A stretch of 15,741 bases of DNA from an uncultured Aquincola sp. (GTDB lineage: Bacteria > Pseudomonadota > Gammaproteobacteria > Burkholderiales > Burkholderiaceae): assembly GCA_937883885.1 (NCBI GenBank), contig CAKZXL010000009.1:1-15741 (forward strand), in the 5' to 3' direction. Positions 1 to 6,822 of this stretch are shown one piece after another; position 1 is the stretch's first letter, and every line of letters starts with the position of its first letter. Below the pieces are notes generated by a model, which was not told where the DNA came from, did not search any database, and worked only from the letters and a program-made list of their open reading frames with translations. The position numbers and the translations under genes were made by a program.

Positions 1-16
1 CGCGCTTCGTGAACTG

Positions 17-65
17 ACTCGCGGTGGTTGTTCGAGCGCAGTGAGCGTCAGCGAACGTAGCGAGT
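17..65. repeat. Imperfect nested inverted repeat
   Basis: ACTCGC at 17-22 is complementary to GCGAGT at 60-65. Inside that, GTTCG at 30-34 is complementary to CGAAC at 52-56. Together they form a nested but interrupted stem around a GC-rich core of GAGCG-like words. The internal gaps are large, so a stable hairpin is uncertain. It may be a degenerate dispersed repeat or part of a transcription end site for a gene to the left. Confidence 0.35.
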
Positions 66-150
66 TCCGCCGCGCGACCTCGACGCGAGCACCGCAGCGC
101 AGTCGGCCCGCAGGGTCGACCGCCCCAGCATGAGCCCCGCCGCCCCCCGC

Positions 151-228
151 CCACCGCACGGCGGCCGAACAAAAACAGAACAGACGGCCCATGCACCACC
201 GCATCGCGGTCGAACAAGAACAGCACCT
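151..228. repeat. Two-copy direct repeat, 45-bp spacing
   Basis: The segment starting at 151 recurs at 196, each copy opening with CCACCGCA. The later part, GCGGCCGAACAAAAACAG (161-178), matches GCGGTCGAACAAGAACAG (206-223) at 16 of 18 bases. Copy 2 contains a short perfect stem ACCGC-ATC-GCGGT (198-210); copy 1 keeps four of those five pairs (154-164). Similarity fades after about 30 bases of each 45-base unit. No function is known; it is either a local duplication or two members of a dispersed repeat. Confidence 0.55.
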
Positions 229-265
229 ACAGCGTCACGACCAAGGCGTCCGCCGGCAAAGCCGC

Positions 266-1264
266 TCAATCCACCGTAGCCCCAGAAGCCTTCACCACCT
301 TCTCGTACTTCGTCAGCTCGGCCTTCACAAAGGCCGCGAACTGCGGCGGCGTGGTGGGTGAGGCTTCGGCCATCAGCGCCGCCAGGCGGGCCTTGACCTC
401 GGGCTGGCCCATTGCATCGATGAAGGCGCGGTTCATGCGCTGCAGCACGTCGGCCGGCAGCCCGGCGGGGCCGAAGAGGCCGAACCAGGTGTTGATGTCG
501 AAGCGGGCCAGGCCCAGTTCGCGGCCTTCTTCGGCCACGGTCGGCACCTCGGGCATCGCGCTGGCGCGCTTGGCCGTGGTCACCGCCAGCGCCTTCAGCT
601 TGCCGGCGCGGATGTTGGTGGACGCGGTGGCCAGGTTGTCGAAGTTCAGGTCCACCTCGCCCGACAGCAGCGCCAGCTGCGCCGGGTTGCCGCCCGCATA
701 AGGGATGTGGACCATGAACAGCCCCGCTTGCGACTTGAACATCTCGCCCGCCAGGTGGCCGGCGCTGCCGTTGCCACCCGAGCCATAGTTGAGCTTGCCA
801 GGGTTGCGCTTGGCATAGCCGATCAGGTCGCTCAGGTTCTGGATCTTCAGCCTGGCTGCGGTCTCGGCATTCATCACCAGCACGTTGGGCACCTGGGCCA
901 CCAGCGTGATGGGCGTGAAGTCGCGGATCGGGTCGTACGGCATCTTGCGGTACAGCCACGGATTGATGGCATGCGTGGCCACCGCGCCGATGCCGATGGT
1001 GCGGCCATCGGGGGCGGCCTTGGCCACCTGGTCGGCGCCCAGGTTGCCGCCGGCGCCGGGGCGGTTGTCCACGATCACCTGCCCCAGCGAGCCGTGCACC
1101 GCCTGCGCCAGCGCGCGGGCAATCACGTCCAGCGGGCCGCCGGGCGGGTAGGGCACCACCAGGCGAATCACCTGGTTCGACTGGGCCAGCACGGCCGGTG
1201 CGCCGGCCAGGCCGGCGGTGCCCGCGAGGGCGCTCAAGAGCTTGAGGGAGGTACGGCGTTTCAT
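266..1264 (-). CDS. TctC/Bug-family solute-binding protein
   Basis: A 332-residue periplasmic binding protein of the tripartite tricarboxylate transporter (Bug) family; these bind carboxylates or similar small molecules. Seen: an N-terminal MKRRTSLK followed by a hydrophobic stretch and an AxA-type site near AVLAQ, a Tat-like signal peptide; then VVPYPPGGPLDVIAR and VIVDNRPGAGGNLGAD, the two ligand-contact regions typical of the family. The length is normal for the family. The start was chosen at the twin-arginine Met because the 29 upstream residues look untranslated; no clear Shine-Dalgarno is seen. No tctA or tctB membrane genes lie nearby, as is usual for the many orphan Bug proteins of Burkholderiales, so the ligand cannot be inferred. 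It diverges from the CsgG-like gene across 199 bp. Confidence 0.93.
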   Translation of the reverse strand: MKRRTSLKLLSALAGTAGLAGAPAVLAQSNQVIRLVVPYPPGGPLDVIARALAQAVHGSLGQVIVDNRPGAGGNLGADQVAKAAPDGRTIGIGAVATHAINPWLYRKMPYDPIRDFTPITLVAQVPNVLVMNAETAARLKIQNLSDLIGYAKRNPGKLNYGSGGNGSAGHLAGEMFKSQAGLFMVHIPYAGGNPAQLALLSGEVDLNFDNLATASTNIRAGKLKALAVTTAKRASAMPEVPTVAEEGRELGLARFDINTWFGLFGPAGLPADVLQRMNRAFIDAMGQPEVKARLAALMAEASPTTPPQFAAFVKAELTKYEKVVKASGATVD

Positions 1265-1463
1265 CGTGCCGAAGCCTAACCCACCTGCACGGCCGCAGAA
1301 GCAGCGGCGGTGCAGCACCCGGGCAGGGTCTGTCAATCCCCTCCAAAGCATGAACCCGGTTGTGCTTTATCACCGCAATGAGCGGGATAGTTCGCGCGCA
1401 GGGAGCCACACACAATTCTTTGCAAATTCAGCCGCTCGACGGCGCATACCGAGGAGTACTCGC
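1265..1463. other. Divergent intergenic region
   Basis: This 199-bp spacer separates two outward-reading genes and must carry both promoters. On the minus strand a perfect TTGACA lies at 1336-1331, but no matching -10 sits 16-18 bases further on. On the plus strand the AT-richer part (about 1360-1430) is the likeliest promoter zone for the lipoprotein gene, but I cannot define hexamers with confidence. Confidence 0.5.
1451..1456 (+). promoter_or_regulatory. Ribosome binding site of CsgG-like gene
   Basis: GAGGAG lies 7 bases before the ATG at 1464. This fixes the start at the lipoprotein signal peptide rather than at upstream in-frame codons, which reach back to 1218 and run antisense through the neighbouring gene's start. 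Confidence 0.8.
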
Positions 1464-2405
1464 ATGAAGACCACCCCCCCGCCCCAACGAACCCTGGCGC
1501 CTGCCGGCCGCGTGCTGCTGCTGTCGGCGTGCGCCACGCTGCTGCTGGCCGGCTGCGTGTCCACCCAGCCGGAAGTGGGCGGCGGCTCCAAGTCGGCCGT
1601 CACCGGTGCGGCCGGCGGCGCCACCACCGCCAATGCCAACAGCACGCTCGAGAAATGCGACCAGTCGCTGGGCACGCTGGCGGTGGTGGAAGACCAGAAC
1701 GCCACCTGGTACCAGTACCTGCGCAACTACAAGCTGGGCTCCACCGTGCCCGTCATCCGCATGATGATCCAGCAGAGCAATTGCTTCGTGGTGGTGGAGC
1801 GTGGCGCCGCGATGAACAACATGAACACCGAGCGCGCGTTGCGCGACACCGGCGAGATGCGCGGCAACAGCAACTTCGGCAAGGGCCAGATGGTGGCGGC
1901 CGACTACACGATGAGCCCCAGCATCCAGTTCAGTCAGAACACCGGCGGCATGGGCGGTGCGCTGGGCGGCTTCAGCGGCGGGCTGGGCATTTTGGGTGCG
2001 GTGGCCGGTGGCCTCAAGACCAACGAGGCGGCCACCACGCTGATCATGATCGACAACCGCTCGGGCGTGCAGCTGGCCGCGGCCGAGGGCACGGCCAAGA
2101 ACACCGACTTCAACATGATGGGCGGCCTGTTCGGCGGCGCACTCGGCGGCGGCGCCAGCGGCTATGCCAATTCGCCCGAGGGCAAGATCATCATCGCGGC
2201 CTTCGCCGACTCGTACAACCAGCTGGTGAAGGCGGTGCGCAACTACCAGGCGCAAACCGTCAAGGGCGGGCTGGGCACCGGTGGCACCCTGGGCGTGCAG
2301 GGCGGCAGCACCGCCGCTTCGCAGGAGGTGGACGCCAAGGCCGCGCCCGCCAGCACCCGCAAGCCGGCGCCGGTCAAGAAGACCACCACGCCGGCCAGCA
2401 AGTGA
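1464..2405 (+). CDS. CsgG/HfaB-like outer-membrane lipoprotein
   Basis: A predicted 313-residue lipoprotein with weak resemblance to the CsgG/HfaB family (curli secretion pore and holdfast anchor). Seen: a signal peptide ending in lipobox LAGC with Cys31 (a second possible Cys at 23); a CsgG-like core with CFVVVERGAAMNNM, a QMVAADYTMSPSIQ strand and TTLIMIDNRSGVQLAA; and a closing helix IIAAFADSYNQLVKAVRNY. Two glycine-rich segments at about residues 160-182 and 218-236 interrupt the core. The C-terminal 45 residues are Gly-, then Ala/Pro/Lys-rich low complexity. No curli (csgA, B, E, F) or holdfast genes are nearby, so a curli role is not supported; a role in envelope assembly or secretion is inference only. 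The gene converges on the reductase with 6 bases between stop codons. Confidence 0.8.
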   Translation: MKTTPPPQRTLAPAGRVLLLSACATLLLAGCVSTQPEVGGGSKSAVTGAAGGATTANANSTLEKCDQSLGTLAVVEDQNATWYQYLRNYKLGSTVPVIRMMIQQSNCFVVVERGAAMNNMNTERALRDTGEMRGNSNFGKGQMVAADYTMSPSIQFSQNTGGMGGALGGFSGGLGILGAVAGGLKTNEAATTLIMIDNRSGVQLAAAEGTAKNTDFNMMGGLFGGALGGGASGYANSPEGKIIIAAFADSYNQLVKAVRNYQAQTVKGGLGTGGTLGVQGGSTAASQEVDAKAAPASTRKPAPVKKTTTPASK

Positions 2406-2411
2406 GCGGCA

Positions 2412-3473
2412 TCAGCCGCCGTGCTTGTCGGCTTCGCTGGTGAAGGCGTCGGCGTAGAACTCTTCTTCGGGCAGCCGGCACCGGGCCACCAGGTCGCGCT
2501 GCGCCGACTCCACCATCACCGGCGCGCCGCAGGCATACACCTGCCAACCTGAAAGGTCGGGCAGGTCGGCCATCACCGCCTGGTGCACGAAGCCCGTGCG
2601 GCCGGTCCAGCCGTCTTCGGGCCTGGCATCGCTGAGCACCGGGATGTACTGCAGCTGGGGCAGCTCGGCGGCAGCTTGTTCGGCCCAGTCGTGCAGGTAC
2701 AGGTCGGCGCGGCTGCGGCAGCCCCAGTACAGCTTCACCTGGCGCTGGATGCCCTTGGCCCGCATCAACTCGATGATGGCCTTGATGGGCGCGAAGCCGG
2801 TGCCCGAGGCCAGCAGCACCATCGGCTTTTCGCTGTCTTCGCGCAGGAAGAAGCTGCCGAAGGGGCCTTCGACGCGCAGGATCTCGCGTTCCTTCATCGC
2901 ACCGAACACATGGTCGGTGAACTTGCCGCCGGGCAGGTGGCGCAGGTGCAGCTCGATGCTGCCGGCCGGCGGCGGTGCGTCGCCGGTGGTGGGCGGCGGC
3001 GTCAGCGGCGCATTGGCCATGCTGTAGCTGCGGCGCGAGCCGTCGCGCAGGATGAACTCCACGTACTGGCCGGCGTGGTACTGGAAGGCCACATTGGCCG
3101 GCAGCTGCAGCCGCATCAGCATCACGTCGGGCGCCACCTTCTGCAGGCTGCTGACGCGGGCGGGCATCTTCAGCACCGGGTATTCGCCGGCGCCGGGCAC
3201 GGTGCGCGCCTCGATCACGCAGTCGGTCTGCGGCGTGGCGCAGCAGGTCAGGATCAGGCCGTCTTCTTCCTCGGCGGGCGACAAGGCCTTGCTCTGGTGG
3301 GCGCCGTGGATCACCCGGCCTTCCACCAGCCGGCTCTTGCAGGAGCCGCAGGCGCCGTCCTTGCAGCCATAGGGCAGGCCGATGCCGGCGCTGATGGCGG
3401 CGGCCAGGATGGTGTCGTCACGCGGCACGTCGAAGGACACGCCGGCCGGCTGCACGGTGATGGAAAAAGTCAT
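2412..3473 (-). CDS. 2Fe-2S/FAD oxidoreductase (glucoseen reductase-like)
   Basis: A 353-residue electron-transfer flavoprotein built as an N-terminal plant-type ferredoxin plus a ferredoxin-NADP reductase module. Seen: Cys37, Cys42, Cys45 (GCKDGACGSC) and Cys77 (LTCCA) for the 2Fe-2S cluster; R148-S-Y-S151 for FAD; LLASGTGFAPI (about 220-230) for NAD(P)H; and a C-terminal CGAPVMVE motif. Homologues in Burkholderiales are usually named CDP-6-deoxy-delta-3,4-glucoseen reductase after AscD, but the same layout serves phenol- and methane-monooxygenase reductases. No deoxysugar or oxygenase genes are close by, so the partner is unknown. The start at MTFSITV removes a 36-residue extension unlike the family; no strong ribosome site is seen. 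It diverges from the SDR gene across 122 bp. Confidence 0.9.
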   Translation of the reverse strand: MTFSITVQPAGVSFDVPRDDTILAAAISAGIGLPYGCKDGACGSCKSRLVEGRVIHGAHQSKALSPAEEEDGLILTCCATPQTDCVIEARTVPGAGEYPVLKMPARVSSLQKVAPDVMLMRLQLPANVAFQYHAGQYVEFILRDGSRRSYSMANAPLTPPPTTGDAPPPAGSIELHLRHLPGGKFTDHVFGAMKEREILRVEGPFGSFFLREDSEKPMVLLASGTGFAPIKAIIELMRAKGIQRQVKLYWGCRSRADLYLHDWAEQAAAELPQLQYIPVLSDARPEDGWTGRTGFVHQAVMADLPDLSGWQVYACGAPVMVESAQRDLVARCRLPEEEFYADAFTSEADKHGG

Positions 3474-3586
3474 GATGGAATGAGAAGGCAAGAAGGGCGC
3501 GGCCGATGACGGGCGCAGGGCGGATTGTGCCCCGGCCCCGTGCCGCAGGCCGGCCGGCACAGCGCCCCTGACCCGCCTCATCCCAT

Positions 3587-3590
3587 GGAG
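3587..3590 (+). promoter_or_regulatory. Ribosome binding site deciding a GTG start
   Basis: GGAG lies 5 bases before the GTG at 3596. The nearby ATG at 3585 is out of frame, so this site supports GTG as the initiation codon of the SDR gene. Confidence 0.6.
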
Positions 3591-3595
3591 TTGTC

Positions 3596-4483
3596 GTGCA
3601 CCCAGCCCGTCGTCCTGAACTGCTGATCGTCGGTTGCGGCGACGTGGGCCTGCGCGTGCTGCGGCTGCTGGCCGGCCGCTGGCGCATCGCGGCGCTCACC
3701 TCGCAGGCGGCGCGCTGCGCCGAGCTGCGGGCGGCCGGCGCCGTGCCGGTGCTGGGCAACCTGGACGACGCCGCCAGCCTGCGTCGCATCGCCGCGCTGG
3801 CGCCACGGCTGCTGCACCTGGCCCCGCCGGCCAACGAGGGCGAGACCGACCGCCGCACCGCGCACCTGCTGGCCGCGCTGGCGCGCGGCGGCTGCACGAA
3901 GCGGCTGGTGTACATGAGCACCAGCGGCGTGTACGGCGATGCCGGCGGCGCCCGTTTCGATGAAACCCGCGCGCCGCAACCCGCCACGGCCCGCGGCCGC
4001 CGCCGGGTGGACGCCGAGCGCCAGGTGCGCGCCTTCGGCCGCGCCACCGGCGCCACCGTCAGCGTGCTGCGCGTGCCGGGCATCTATGCGCTCGACCGGC
4101 CCGGCGGCGACCCGCGCGAGCGGGTGCGGCGCGGCACCCCGGTGCTGGCGGCGGCCGACGACGTGTACACCAACCACATCCAGGCCGACGACCTGGCGCG
4201 GGCCTGCGTGGCGGCGCTGCTGCGCGGCGCGCCGCAGCGCGTGTACCACGCCAGCGACGACACCGAGCTGAAGATGGGCGACTACTTCGACCGCGTGGCA
4301 GAACTGCACGGCCTGCCGCGGCCGCCGCGGATGACGCGCGAGCAGGCCATCCAGGTGCTGTCACCGATGCAGATGAGCTTCTTGTCCGAATCGCGCCGGC
4401 TGGACAACCGGCGGCTCAAGACCGAGCTGCGCCTGCGGCTGCGCCACCCGACGGTGGAACAAGGCCTGGCGCCGATGCGCTGA
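3596..4483 (+). CDS. Atypical SDR, NAD(P)-binding epimerase-like protein
   Basis: A 295-residue member of the NAD-dependent epimerase/dehydratase branch, resembling the YeeZ-like atypical SDRs. Seen: a Rossmann start LLIVGCGDVG with Gly13, Gly15 and Gly18; STSGVYGD at about 108-115; PGIYALDRPGG further on; and the C-terminal LDNRRLKTELRLRLRHPT typical of this group. The usual YxxxK catalytic pair is not apparent: the segment where it would fall (about 130-142) is RGRRRVDAE. It may therefore bind nucleotide without classical SDR chemistry. The start is GTG, supported by a GGAG. Its last 68 bases lie antisense to the exonuclease gene. The substrate is unknown. Confidence 0.87.
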   Translation: MHPARRPELLIVGCGDVGLRVLRLLAGRWRIAALTSQAARCAELRAAGAVPVLGNLDDAASLRRIAALAPRLLHLAPPANEGETDRRTAHLLAALARGGCTKRLVYMSTSGVYGDAGGARFDETRAPQPATARGRRRVDAERQVRAFGRATGATVSVLRVPGIYALDRPGGDPRERVRRGTPVLAAADDVYTNHIQADDLARACVAALLRGAPQRVYHASDDTELKMGDYFDRVAELHGLPRPPRMTREQAIQVLSPMQMSFLSESRRLDNRRLKTELRLRLRHPTVEQGLAPMR

Positions 4484-4988
4484 GCCCGCGCTGCAGCCGC
4501 ACCACGGCCAGCTGCAGCATGCGCGCGTCGTTGCTGGCGCGGTGGCGTGTCACGCGCAGTTCGTCGGCCACGCTGCGCAGCGCTTCGTCGAAGGAGTTGG
4601 TCTGCGCCTCGTCCAGCAGCGTGCGCACATGTTCCAGCTTGAAGGCCGGGCGCAGGCCGGCGGCCTCGAACAGCGTGGCCAGCCAGGTGTAGTCGTGGGC
4701 CCAGGCGTCGGTGTAGACGGTGCGGCCGGCCAGTTCGCGGTTGAGCAGCTCGGCCACCGCGCGGGCGCTGCGGCCGTGCAGCAGCGCCGTCTCGCGCGAG
4801 ATGCCGTGCAGGCTTTGCGCGCTGTCGTCCCAGTGCGTCCATTCGGGTTGCGGGCGGATCAGCGTGCACAGCGCGCGCCCATCGGGCAGGGCCACGCCCA
4901 CTTCCACCGGGTAGCTGTGGCGGCCGAAGCCGGAGGCTTCCATGTCCAGCACGCACGGTGCATCGGCAAGGGTTTCGGTCGCGGTCAT
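4416..4988 (-). CDS. DEDDh-family 3'-5' exonuclease
   Basis: A 190-residue protein of the RNase T/DnaQ exonuclease superfamily, acting on nucleic-acid 3' ends with two metal ions. Seen: Exo I motif LDMEASGFG with Asp15 and Glu17; Exo II acid at Asp94 or Asp99 (TDAWAHDYTWL); Exo III HRASND with His149 and Asp154, the DEDDh arrangement. The domain is complete by about residue 168; the final 22 residues (GLSASAPGL and a Gly/Ala-rich end) are encoded opposite the SDR gene and look like a run-on tail. The start at MTATETL is chosen because the catalytic motif begins 14 residues later; there is no Shine-Dalgarno. Whether the substrate is RNA or DNA cannot be told. It is divergent from the ligase gene, 114 bp apart. 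Confidence 0.88.
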   Translation of the reverse strand: MTATETLADAPCVLDMEASGFGRHSYPVEVGVALPDGRALCTLIRPQPEWTHWDDSAQSLHGISRETALLHGRSARAVAELLNRELAGRTVYTDAWAHDYTWLATLFEAAGLRPAFKLEHVRTLLDEAQTNSFDEALRSVADELRVTRHRASNDARMLQLAVVRLQRGLSASAPGLVPPSGGAAAGAARS

Positions 4989-4993
4989 GCCCG

Positions 4994-5022
4994 AGCATAG
5001 GGCCGTGTAACCAGCGCGACAA
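4994..5022 (-). promoter_or_regulatory. Possible sigma-70 promoter, leaderless exonuclease
   Basis: On the minus strand TTGTCG (5022-5017) and TATGCT (4999-4994) are separated by 17 bases, each matching 4 of 6 consensus positions. A start point about 7 bases past the -10 would fall at or next to the exonuclease ATG (4988), giving a leaderless message. That fits the absence of a ribosome site. The hexamers are only moderate, so chance is a real alternative. Confidence 0.3.
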
Positions 5023-5088
5023 GGCACGCAGGGAAAGAGCCGATGACCCGCCCGGCCCGCTGCGGTAAACCCCGAGGCCTGCCCACAC

Positions 5089-5094
5089 AAGGAG
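5089..5094 (+). promoter_or_regulatory. Ribosome binding site of acyl-CoA ligase
   Basis: AAGGAG lies 8 bases before the ATG at 5103. It decides that start over the in-frame ATG at 5043, which would add a 20-residue extension unlike the family. Confidence 0.8.
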
Positions 5095-5102
5095 CCGCCC
5101 CG

Positions 5103-6806
5103 ATGACCGAGACCGCTGCCGTTCGACCGCACCACGCCATCTGGCCGCGCCGCCTGCCGCGTGAACTGGCCGTTCCGCGCACGTCGCTGTGGTTCAACCT
5201 GGAGGTGGCGGCGCGCCGTTTTGCCGACAAGCCGGCCTACCTGTTCCTGGGCCAGCCGATGACCTTCGGCCAGCTGCACCAGCGGGCCGAGGCGCTGGCC
5301 GGCTGGCTGCAAAGCCGTGGCGTGGCCAAGGGCGACCGGGTGCTGCTGTACATGCAGAACTGCCCGCAGTTCATCGTGGCCTTCTATGCGGTGGTGCGGG
5401 CCAATGCGGTGGTGGTGCCGGTGAACCCGATGAACCGCGCCGACGAGTTCGGCCACTACATCACCGACCCCGACGCGCGGGTGGTGATCACCACCGCCGA
5501 CTTGGCCGGCATCGTCGAGCAGGCCAACCAGGCCCTGCCCGAGGCGCAGCGCCTGCGCCATGTGCTGGTCACCCGCTTTGCCGATGCGATGCCCGAAGGC
5601 GGCATACCGGCCGACGAGGCGCCTTCGGCCCCGCTGCAGCAGTGGCTGACGGCCGAGCACCCGGCGCTGCCCGGTCATGAGCGCTGGCCGGCAGCGCTGG
5701 CCGAAGGCCATGTGCCCGGCCCGCACACCGCCGAGCCCGACGACCTGGTGCTGCTGCCCTATACCTCGGGCACCACCGGCCTGCCCAAGGGCTGCCTGCA
5801 CACCCACATGACGCTGATGCCCAACATCGTGGGCGGCTCGGTGTGGGGCTATGCCAGCCCCGAGACGGTGAGCCTGGGCGTGGTGCCCTTCTTCCACATC
5901 ACCGGCATGCTGTACGGGGTGCTGAGCCCCATCTACACCGCCAGCACCGTGGTCATCATGCCGCGCTGGGACCGCGAGCTGGCCGGCCGGCTGATCTCGC
6001 GCTACCGGGTGACGCACTGGACCTGCATCCCCACGATGATCATCGACCTGTTCGGCAGCCCCAACTACCGCAGCTTCGACCTCACCAGCCTGTTCTACCT
6101 GTCGGGGGGTGGTGCGGCCATGCCGGCGGCGGTGGCCGAGCGGCTGAAGAACGAATTCGGCCTGACCTTTGCCGAGGGCTATGGCCTGACCGAAACCGCC
6201 GCGCCCACCCATGCCAACCCCCCCGAGCGGGCCAAGCTGCAGTGCCTGGGCATTCCGCTGTTCGGCACCGACAGCCGGGTGATCGACCCCGACACGCTGA
6301 AGGAAGTGCCGGTGGGCGAGGTGGGTGAAATCGTGACCCACGGGCCGATGGTGTTCAAGGGCTACTGGAAGCACCCCGACGCCACCGCGCGCGCCTTCAT
6401 CGAGATCGACGGCAAGCCGTTCTTCCGCACCGGCGACCTGGGTCGCATGGACGAAGAAGGCTACTTCTTCATCACCGACCGGCTCAAGCGGATGATCAAC
6501 GCCAGCGGCTACAAGGTGTGGCCCAGCGAGGTGGAGCTGCTGCTGTTCAAGTGCCCGGCGGTGCAGGAGGCCTGCGTCATCAGCACCAAGGACGCCTACC
6601 GCGGCGAAAGCGTCAAGGCCGTGGTGGTGCTGCGTGCGGAAGCGCGCGGCCACACGCGTGAGCAGGACATCATCGACTGGGCGCGTGAACACATGGCCGC
6701 CTACAAGGTGCCGCGCGTGGTGGAGTTCGTCGAGGCCCTGCCCAAGAGCGGCTCGGGCAAGGTGATGTGGCGGCTGCTGCAGGACCAGGAGCCGCAGAAG
6801 GCCTGA
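5103..6806 (+). CDS. AMP-forming acyl-CoA ligase (fatty-acid type)
   Basis: A 567-residue adenylate-forming (ANL superfamily) enzyme that activates a carboxylic acid with ATP to an acyl-AMP and then loads it onto coenzyme A. Seen in order: YTSGTTGLPKG (from residue 220; phosphate loop), GYGLTETAAP (from 359), RTGDLGRMDEEGYFFITDR (from 442) with the hinge Asp, and the A10 region PKSGSGKVMWR with likely catalytic Lys553. The overall pattern is closest to long- or medium-chain fatty-acid CoA ligases, but the substrate cannot be read from sequence. No beta-oxidation genes are adjacent. The gene is monocistronic here, converging on the GNAT gene across 16 bp. Confidence 0.93.
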   Translation: MTETAAVRPHHAIWPRRLPRELAVPRTSLWFNLEVAARRFADKPAYLFLGQPMTFGQLHQRAEALAGWLQSRGVAKGDRVLLYMQNCPQFIVAFYAVVRANAVVVPVNPMNRADEFGHYITDPDARVVITTADLAGIVEQANQALPEAQRLRHVLVTRFADAMPEGGIPADEAPSAPLQQWLTAEHPALPGHERWPAALAEGHVPGPHTAEPDDLVLLPYTSGTTGLPKGCLHTHMTLMPNIVGGSVWGYASPETVSLGVVPFFHITGMLYGVLSPIYTASTVVIMPRWDRELAGRLISRYRVTHWTCIPTMIIDLFGSPNYRSFDLTSLFYLSGGGAAMPAAVAERLKNEFGLTFAEGYGLTETAAPTHANPPERAKLQCLGIPLFGTDSRVIDPDTLKEVPVGEVGEIVTHGPMVFKGYWKHPDATARAFIEIDGKPFFRTGDLGRMDEEGYFFITDRLKRMINASGYKVWPSEVELLLFKCPAVQEACVISTKDAYRGESVKAVVVLRAEARGHTREQDIIDWAREHMAAYKVPRVVEFVEALPKSGSGKVMWRLLQDQEPQKA

Positions 6807-6807
6807 T

Positions 6808-6819
6808 CCGGGGCCCCGG
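6808..6819. repeat. Perfect 12-bp palindrome between convergent genes
   Basis: CCGGGGCCCCGG reads the same on both strands and fills most of the 16-bp gap between the ligase stop (6806) and the GNAT stop (6823). It has no loop and no T tract, so it is a poor intrinsic terminator. It could still slow transcription from both sides, or simply reflect high GC content. Confidence 0.4.
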
Positions 6820-6822
6820 GGG

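Larger units (their letters stand above)
1..265. other. Non-coding left edge with small repeats
   Basis: No convincing gene is seen here. The stretch lies downstream of the Bug-protein gene, which ends at 266 on the minus strand. It holds an imperfect dyad (about 17-65) and a 45-bp-spaced direct repeat (about 151-228), listed separately. Short open frames touching the left edge are arginine/serine-rich and resemble translated repeat rather than protein. No clear intrinsic terminator (stem followed by a T run) is visible for the minus-strand gene; the only stem beside its stop is CGGC-AAA-GCCG at 254-264, which is too short. Confidence 0.6.

Noticed and set aside
2..133. Open frame entering from the left edge, ending TGA at 131-133
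   Set aside because: The translation is Ser/Arg/Ala low complexity (for example SSAVSVSERSEFRR) and overlaps the repeat words. Alternative edge frames ending at 12 or 17 leave too few residues to judge.
254..264. CGGC-AAA-GCCG stem beside the Bug-protein stop
   Set aside because: It is a four-base-pair stem with no T run, too weak for an intrinsic terminator.
707..1279. Plus-strand 190-codon open frame over the Bug-protein gene
   Set aside because: It is a His/Gln/Gly/Arg-rich antisense shadow of a clear gene, with no family features.
1331..1336. Perfect TTGACA on the minus strand upstream of the Bug-protein gene
   Set aside because: The six bases 17 positions further read GCACCG and no AT-rich -10 is found at 16-18 spacing, so I do not call a promoter.
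4416..6692. A 758-codon minus-strand open frame spanning the ligase gene
   Set aside because: Only its final 190 codons, from 4988, encode a recognisable protein. The rest is His/Gly/Arg-rich antisense of the acyl-CoA ligase, as expected when GC-rich genes leave the opposite frame open.
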